Below, piece after piece: positions 59,533-64,000 of a stretch of DNA of 64,000 nucleotides (position 1 is the stretch's first letter; every line of letters begins with the position of its first letter). Origin of the DNA: Chitinophaga sp. Cy-1792. GTDB lineage: Bacteria > Bacteroidota > Bacteroidia > Chitinophagales > Chitinophagaceae. The stretch spans positions 496,001 through 560,000 of the forward strand of contig NZ_VWWO01000001.1 in the NCBI RefSeq assembly GCF_011752935.1, in the 5' to 3' direction. A program made the translations under genes and the position numbers. The notes under the pieces were generated by a model. That model worked only from the letters and a program-made list of their open reading frames with translations, searched no databases and was not told the origin of the DNA.

Positions 59533-61035
59533 ATGTCAGAACTCAAAATATACAATTCACTACATCGTCAGAAAGAAGTATTTACCCCTATACATCCCGG
59601 TCACGTGGGCATGTATGTGTGCGGCCCTACTGTTTCGGGTGAGTCCCATCTCGGACATGCGCGTCCATATATCACCTTTGATGTAGTATTACGTTACCTG
59701 CAATTCCTCGGATATAAAGTTCGTTACGTACGTAATATCACTGATGCCGGCCACTTCGAAGAAGAAGGCCGTGAAGCAGAGGATAAAGTCTCTAAAAAAG
59801 CATTACTGGAGAAACTGGAGCCTATGGAGCTGGTACAGAAATATACCAATCTCTATCATTGGGCCATGCTTCAGTTCAACAATATTGAACCAAGCATCGA
59901 ACCTACTGCCACCGGTCATATCATCGAACAGATTGAAATGATCAAAACCATCATGGAAAAGGGTTATGCCTATGAAGTGAATGGCAGCGTGTATTTCGAT
60001 GTAAAAAAATATGCCGCTTCCCATGATTATGGTATCCTGAGTGGCCGTGTATTGGAAGATATGCTCGAAACCACCCGGGAGCTGGAAGGACAGGATGAAA
60101 AACGCAATAAAGTAGATTTCGCCCTGTGGAAAAAAGCACCACCAGAGCATATCATGCGTTGGGCAAGTCCATGGGGCGAAGGGTTCCCAGGATGGCATAT
60201 TGAGTGCTCTGCAATGAGTGCCAAATACTTAGGTGATCAGTTTGATATTCATGGCGGTGGTATGGACCTTCAGTTCCCTCACCACGAGTGCGAAATTGCC
60301 CAGAGCGAGATTGCACATGGTGAAATGATGGCCCGTTACTGGATGCACAACAACATGATTACCATCAATGGCCGTAAAATGGGTAAATCTTATGGAAATA
60401 CCCTGACGCTCACAGAAATGTTCTCCGGTAACAACCCTCAGCTGGATAAGGCTTATGGCCCGATGGTCATCCGTTTCTTCATCCTCCAGACGCATTACCG
60501 CAGTACGCTGGACTTCTCCAACGAGGCGTTACAGGCTGCCGAGAAAGGCTTAAATCGTCTCTGGGCTGCATATGAACTGTCGCAGAAGCTCACCTGGAGC
60601 AGCGATGGACAAGCCATCAACGAAGAACTGGACAAACAGGTACGCAGGCTTTGCGAAGAATGCCCTGAGTTCATGAACGATGACTTCAGCACCGCCAAAG
60701 TACTCGCCAATCTGTTTGAACTGGTACCTATTGTGAATTCACTGAAAGGCGGCCAGATAAAAATGCATGAACTGAGCGAGGATACTTTCCGTTTATTACA
60801 GGAAACCTGGAAACTCTACCTGGTAGAAATTCTGGGTATTAAAATGGAAGTACTGGGTAATGATGAAGATCTGCTCGATGGCGTATTGCAAATGTTGATC
60901 AACATGCGCAAAGAAGCCAAAGCCCGTAAGGACTATGCTACTTCTGACAAAATCAGAAATGAGCTGCTGTCTGTAGGTGTTCAGCTGAAGGATGAAAAAG
61001 ACGGCAGTGTATCTTACAGTATTCAAAAAGACTAA
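59533..61035 (+). CDS. cysS: Cysteinyl-tRNA synthetase
   Basis: 500 residues from the ATG at 59533 ([20 protein letters not shown]), chosen because LKIYN lies close to the N-terminus in the family; an ATG at 59515 would add six residues. It is a class I synthetase: HIGH reads HLGHARP, KMSKS reads KMGKSYGN, and the zinc site cysteines are in [16 protein letters not shown] and [10 protein letters not shown]. The C-terminal DALR-like anticodon-binding region ends the protein. It follows the EEP genes and is probably transcribed from its own promoter. Confidence 0.96.
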   Translation: MSELKIYNSLHRQKEVFTPIHPGHVGMYVCGPTVSGESHLGHARPYITFDVVLRYLQFLGYKVRYVRNITDAGHFEEEGREAEDKVSKKALLEKLEPMELVQKYTNLYHWAMLQFNNIEPSIEPTATGHIIEQIEMIKTIMEKGYAYEVNGSVYFDVKKYAASHDYGILSGRVLEDMLETTRELEGQDEKRNKVDFALWKKAPPEHIMRWASPWGEGFPGWHIECSAMSAKYLGDQFDIHGGGMDLQFPHHECEIAQSEIAHGEMMARYWMHNNMITINGRKMGKSYGNTLTLTEMFSGNNPQLDKAYGPMVIRFFILQTHYRSTLDFSNEALQAAEKGLNRLWAAYELSQKLTWSSDGQAINEELDKQVRRLCEECPEFMNDDFSTAKVLANLFELVPIVNSLKGGQIKMHELSEDTFRLLQETWKLYLVEILGIKMEVLGNDEDLLDGVLQMLINMRKEAKARKDYATSDKIRNELLSVGVQLKDEKDGSVSYSIQKD

Positions 61036-61049
61036 TTATATAAAAGATA

Positions 61050-62045
61050 ATGCGCAAAGCTCTTATCGCTTTAATGGCGCTGGCTATGACAGCCGGCGCC
61101 TGTCAGCAAAACGGCAAATCATCTGAGGACAACAATTCCGATAGCACAGGAGCAAGTAAAGTAGCCAAAATAGAAGCACCTGTACCTGCTTTCTCTGCTG
61201 ATTCGGCCTACGCTTTCACCGACAAACAGGTTAGCTTCGGGCCAAGAATCCCGAATACCCCTGCACAGGAAAAATGTGCGGACTGGATTATCGGCAAGCT
61301 GAAACAATGGGCAGACACCGTGTATATTCAACGTACCACCGTTATCGGTCCGAAAGGCGAAAAACTCCCTTGTATCAATATCGTGGGCAGTTTCAATCCG
61401 GCCAACAAACAACGCGTATTGTTGCTGACGCACTGGGATACCCGTCCCTACGCCGATGAAGACGCTTTCGATAAGAAGAAAAAGCTGGATGGCGCCGACG
61501 ATGGCGCGAGTGGCGTAGGTGTATTACTGGAAACTGCCCGTCAGTTCCATGCACAGAAGCCGGAAGCCGGTGTTGATCTGCTCTTTGTTGATGTGGAAGA
61601 TTATGGTATTCCTTCAGATGAGAACTCTTTCTGTCTGGGTACCCAATACTGGGCTAAAAACCCGCATGTTCCGGGATATAAAGCCAATTATGGCATTTTG
61701 CTGGACATGGTTGGTGGCCGTAATTCAACATTCTACATGGAAGGTTCTTCCAAGCAATATGCAATGGGCCCGATGAAACTGTTCTGGGATGCAGCCAACA
61801 AGATTGGTTATTCCGACTTTTTCAGGTACGAAGATTATGGTTCTTATATTACAGATGACCATATTCCCGTAAATACAATAGCGAAGATCCCTACATTCGA
61901 TATTATCGCCTGGCAGCAGACAGGGCAGTTTCCTGCACACTGGCATACTACCAACGACAATATGAGTGTGATCGACAAGCGTACGTTACAGGCAGTAGGT
62001 CAGACCATACTGCAGGTAATCTATACGCAGCCTTTCAGCTACTAA
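61050..62045 (+). CDS. M28-family peptidase lipoprotein (glutaminyl-cyclase-like)
   Basis: 331 residues. A lipoprotein signal ends in MTAGAC with Cys18, followed by a Ser/Asp-rich linker. The zinc ligands are expected in LLTHWDTRPYADED (His and Asp pair), LDGADDGASGVGVLLE and VDVEDYG, with a later HIPVNTIAKIPTFDII His. This is the pattern of M28 aminopeptidases and the related glutaminyl-peptide cyclotransferases found as lipoproteins in Bacteroidota. It follows cysS after 14 bp. Which reaction it carries out cannot be told from sequence alone. Confidence 0.88.
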   Translation: MRKALIALMALAMTAGACQQNGKSSEDNNSDSTGASKVAKIEAPVPAFSADSAYAFTDKQVSFGPRIPNTPAQEKCADWIIGKLKQWADTVYIQRTTVIGPKGEKLPCINIVGSFNPANKQRVLLLTHWDTRPYADEDAFDKKKKLDGADDGASGVGVLLETARQFHAQKPEAGVDLLFVDVEDYGIPSDENSFCLGTQYWAKNPHVPGYKANYGILLDMVGGRNSTFYMEGSSKQYAMGPMKLFWDAANKIGYSDFFRYEDYGSYITDDHIPVNTIAKIPTFDIIAWQQTGQFPAHWHTTNDNMSVIDKRTLQAVGQTILQVIYTQPFSY

Positions 62046-62099
62046 ATTGCTTTTTGCAGGAATTGCATTTATACGCCGGTACAATGCGTAGTAGTGTCT

Positions 62100-62107
62100 T
62101 AACTTAG
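62100..62107 (+). promoter_or_regulatory. Weak -7-like element before the AlkB-like gene
   Basis: TAACTTAG differs at one base from TAnnTTTG and ends 4 bp before the ATG, the same position seen at recR and rlmD. It may also be chance. Confidence 0.2.
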
Positions 62108-62111
62108 TGCT

Positions 62112-62732
62112 ATGAGCCTGCAGGGAAGTTTATTTGAAGCCGAAAACACCGGTAAGGAAATCATCCTGATAGCGGATGAGCTGATTTACTATCCGCAATT
62201 TTTTTCAATTGCAGATAGCAATCGCTACTGGCAGATATTGCTTGATACCATTAACTGGAAACAGGCGTCCATGATGATGTATGGCCGCGAGGTTTTGTTT
62301 CCCAGGTTAATGGCCTGGTACGGAGATGCCGCCACCTCTTATGGTTTCTCCGGAAATACATTTACACCGAATCCCTGGACGGATACGCTGCTCGAGATAA
62401 AGGAGCGTATCCGGCAGGTATCGGAATCTCCCTTCAACAGCGTTCTGCTGAATTATTACCGTAACGGAAACGACTCTATGGGCTGGCATGCAGATGACGA
62501 GCCGGAGTTAGGTCAAAACCCCGTAATTGCCTCCATAAACTTTGGCGCCACACGCCGCTTCCTGCTCCGACAAACAAAGAACCATTCTGTAAAACATGAA
62601 ATTGCGATGCAACATGGTTCTCTCCTGCTCATGAAAGGAACCTTGCAACATCATTGGGAACACCAGGTCCCCAAAACGGCCAAACCTGTTGAAGGCCGTA
62701 TCAACCTGACGTTCCGTTACATATATACTTAA
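62112..62732 (+). CDS. AlkB-like 2-oxoglutarate/Fe(II)-dependent dioxygenase
   Basis: 206 residues. AlkB enzymes oxidatively remove methyl groups from alkylated DNA or RNA bases. The iron ligands are His126 and Asp128 in MGWHADDEPELG and a third His at residue 184 in HHWEHQVPKT, with 2-oxoglutarate-binding RINLTFRY at the C-terminus. The SINFGATRRFLLR stretch is typical of the bacterial AlkB-like subgroup. It starts 66 bp after the M28 gene and is followed 14 bp later by the SIR2-like gene, so they may be co-expressed. Confidence 0.92.
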   Translation: MSLQGSLFEAENTGKEIILIADELIYYPQFFSIADSNRYWQILLDTINWKQASMMMYGREVLFPRLMAWYGDAATSYGFSGNTFTPNPWTDTLLEIKERIRQVSESPFNSVLLNYYRNGNDSMGWHADDEPELGQNPVIASINFGATRRFLLRQTKNHSVKHEIAMQHGSLLLMKGTLQHHWEHQVPKTAKPVEGRINLTFRYIYT

Positions 62733-62746
62733 AACCGTTACACCTT

Positions 62747-63658
62747 ATGAACGATCTGGTATTACTGGTAGGAAATGATATTAATAACATTTCCGCCGGG
62801 CAAAGCTGGAAAGACCTGCTGCAGGATATCATCGCCTATTGTCATACTACCGATTGTATTAAGGTAGATGACCGGAAACCTTTTTCCCTGCTGTACGAAG
62901 AAATCTTCCTCACAGGCATTAAAAAACAGCGCATCAACGAAAAGGACCTCAAGGCCTTCATTGCAGCCAAAACTGCTGAAATACGCCCTAATGAGGTGCA
63001 TACAGCCATCAGGGAATTGCGTCCTGCACATATCCTTACCACCAATTATGAATTCACCCTGGAGGGAAGAACGCCGGAGCACAGTAATAGTCTTATTAAA
63101 GAGCGTTTTTACAGCATTTTCAGGAAGTATACCCTTGATGGTATTCATTACTGGCATATCCATGGCGACTGCCTGAACCCGATGAGCATCAATCTGGGAT
63201 TTGAGCACTATGGCGGACAGCTGCAATTAATGCGGAATTATGTAGTCAGCGGTACGGTTTACGCCAATAATGAAGTGCCTAAAGCCTCTCTGATAAGGCG
63301 TATTCATAACGGGGAAGTTTATTTCCATTCCTGGATCGACCTGTTTTTCACCAAAGACATACATATCCTGGGGCTTTCGCTGGATTTCACGGAAACAGAC
63401 CTCTGGTGGCTGCTCACCTACAGGGCACGCCAGCAGTTTAACTATCGTAACATCAGTGTTCCTAACAATATCTACTATTATATCCCCGATGAATATACGT
63501 TGAGCTCCCAACTAAAGATAGACCTCCTGAAAGCCAATGGCGTGACGGTTATCAGCTTCCCAGGCAAAGATAAAACCGCGTACTACCAGCAAATCATCGC
63601 CCAGATAGGCCAATTAGGATACCGGAACAATCTTTGTATAAAGCAGACTCAGATGTAA
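62747..63658 (+). CDS. SIR2-like domain protein
   Basis: 303 residues. SIR2-type domains bind NAD+. Visible features are the N-terminal LLVGNDINNISAGQSWKDLL (glycine-rich start and SWxxLL), ILTTNYEFTLE (TTNYD-like) and HIHGDCLNP, in which His139 is at the position of the catalytic His. Later, IHILGLSLDFTETDLWWLL resembles the SIR2 C-terminal helices. SIR2 domains of this sort occur both in housekeeping deacetylase-like proteins and in anti-phage NADases. It follows the AlkB-like gene by 14 bp with no partner effector; a defence role is not shown. Confidence 0.85.
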   Translation: MNDLVLLVGNDINNISAGQSWKDLLQDIIAYCHTTDCIKVDDRKPFSLLYEEIFLTGIKKQRINEKDLKAFIAAKTAEIRPNEVHTAIRELRPAHILTTNYEFTLEGRTPEHSNSLIKERFYSIFRKYTLDGIHYWHIHGDCLNPMSINLGFEHYGGQLQLMRNYVVSGTVYANNEVPKASLIRRIHNGEVYFHSWIDLFFTKDIHILGLSLDFTETDLWWLLTYRARQQFNYRNISVPNNIYYYIPDEYTLSSQLKIDLLKANGVTVISFPGKDKTAYYQQIIAQIGQLGYRNNLCIKQTQM

Positions 63659-63712
63659 CAAAACAGAGAACCTGAACGCTCTCTTTATTGTTAATAATTA
63701 AAATCTTAGTTT

Positions 63713-64000
63713 ATGTTATTGAAATTAGCAGTGGCACTGAGCACATTATTTGTGTCGGCCCAGCAGCAGCCGATTACCCCCAAAACAGAGGTGATGTATG
63801 TGAAAGAGAGCAAGGTCCCATGCACGGGAGTGGCTCCCATGGAGTGTTTGCAGGTAAAAACAGCGAACGAATCCGATTGGTCTAACCTATATCAGAATAT
63901 ACAGGGATTCAACTATACACCGGGATATCAGTATAAATTGCTGGTAATGGTATCTCCTGTAAAAAATCCTCCGGCAGACGGATCTTCTATAAAATATACC
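63713..64000 (+). CDS. DUF4377 domain protein, N-terminal part (cut by window end)
   Basis: 96 residues are visible and the frame stays open to base 64000. A signal peptide is likely (MLLKLAVALSTLFVSA). The following VPCTGVAPMECLQVK, WSNLYQNIQGFNYTPGYQYK and NPPADGSSIKY are characteristic of DUF4377, a small domain often found in lipoproteins alongside META domains in Bacteroidota. Function is unknown. It lies 54 bp after the SIR2-like gene. The ATG at 63713 is the first in frame. Confidence 0.8.
   Translation, partial: MLLKLAVALSTLFVSAQQQPITPKTEVMYVKESKVPCTGVAPMECLQVKTANESDWSNLYQNIQGFNYTPGYQYKLLVMVSPVKNPPADGSSIKYT

Noticed and set aside
62747..63658. Anti-phage defence system around the SIR2-like gene
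   Set aside because: No recognisable partner (TIR, nuclease, Argonaute, helicase or sensor) lies next to it within the window; kept only as a low-certainty finding.

Overview
The window is 64 kb of chromosome from a Bacteroidota bacterium, most likely a Chitinophagaceae member close to Chitinophaga. This is inferred from gene content; no 16S gene is present. Supporting signs are a SusC/SusD pair with its own ECF sigma factor and FecR anti-sigma factor, a bTHX ribosomal protein, a RicT-type PSP1 protein next to holB, a GH3-family gene next to lptB, DUF4286 and DUF4377 proteins, many short lipoproteins with lipoboxes, and start-proximal TAnnTTTG elements matching the Bacteroidota -7 promoter consensus. 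Shine-Dalgarno sequences are mostly absent. I see no phage, insertion sequence, CRISPR array, rRNA or tRNA.

Layout. 1-2.9 kb: end of ispG, a secreted Ala/Lys-rich protein, a LysR regulator and a GNAT enzyme. 2.9-6.6 kb (minus strand): a UPF0173 hydrolase, a lipoprotein, an ECF sigma factor with two very short putative anti-sigma factors, and a second GNAT. 6.8-11.3 kb: a CoA-transferase, two tandem LpxR-like outer-membrane proteins, a lipoprotein and an SRPBCC protein. 11.5-19.3 kb: an Ig-like lipoprotein, recR, methionine synthase split into two genes, exonuclease III and a DUF4286 protein. 19.6-26.9 kb: HU, bTHX, pdxH, a DUF3298 lipoprotein, pyrH, the rplM-rpsI-rpsB-tsf cluster and a zinc metallopeptidase. 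27.4-35.9 kb: radA, comF, a glutathione peroxidase, holB, ricT, ndpA and an SMP-30-like protein.

36-45.9 kb is a compact polysaccharide-utilisation-type locus on the minus strand: ECF sigma factor, FecR, SusC with an N-terminal STN signalling domain, SusD, then a 1006-residue putative glycoside hydrolase. A strong terminator sits between SusD and the hydrolase. 46-50 kb: fabG, a GH3-family protein, lptB and metF. 50.5-53.7 kb: two outer-membrane barrels and a thioredoxin-fold protein. 53.8-61 kb (plus strand): a 23S rRNA methyltransferase, an active-type rhomboid followed by a rhomboid lacking both catalytic residues, two membrane-anchored endonuclease/exonuclease/phosphatase proteins and cysS. 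61-64 kb: an M28 peptidase, an AlkB-like dioxygenase, a SIR2-like protein and a DUF4377 protein cut by the window end.

Most genes are housekeeping. The more unusual signals are the repeated pattern of tandem paralogue pairs in which one copy has changed key residues (LpxR, rhomboid, EEP, anti-sigma), the RGG-type tail on ribosomal protein S2 and the Gln/Asn-rich tail on RicT, an ECF/anti-sigma operon using only non-ATG starts, and the poorly characterised hydrolase attached to the Sus locus. I did not find a clear multi-gene system that is wholly new.
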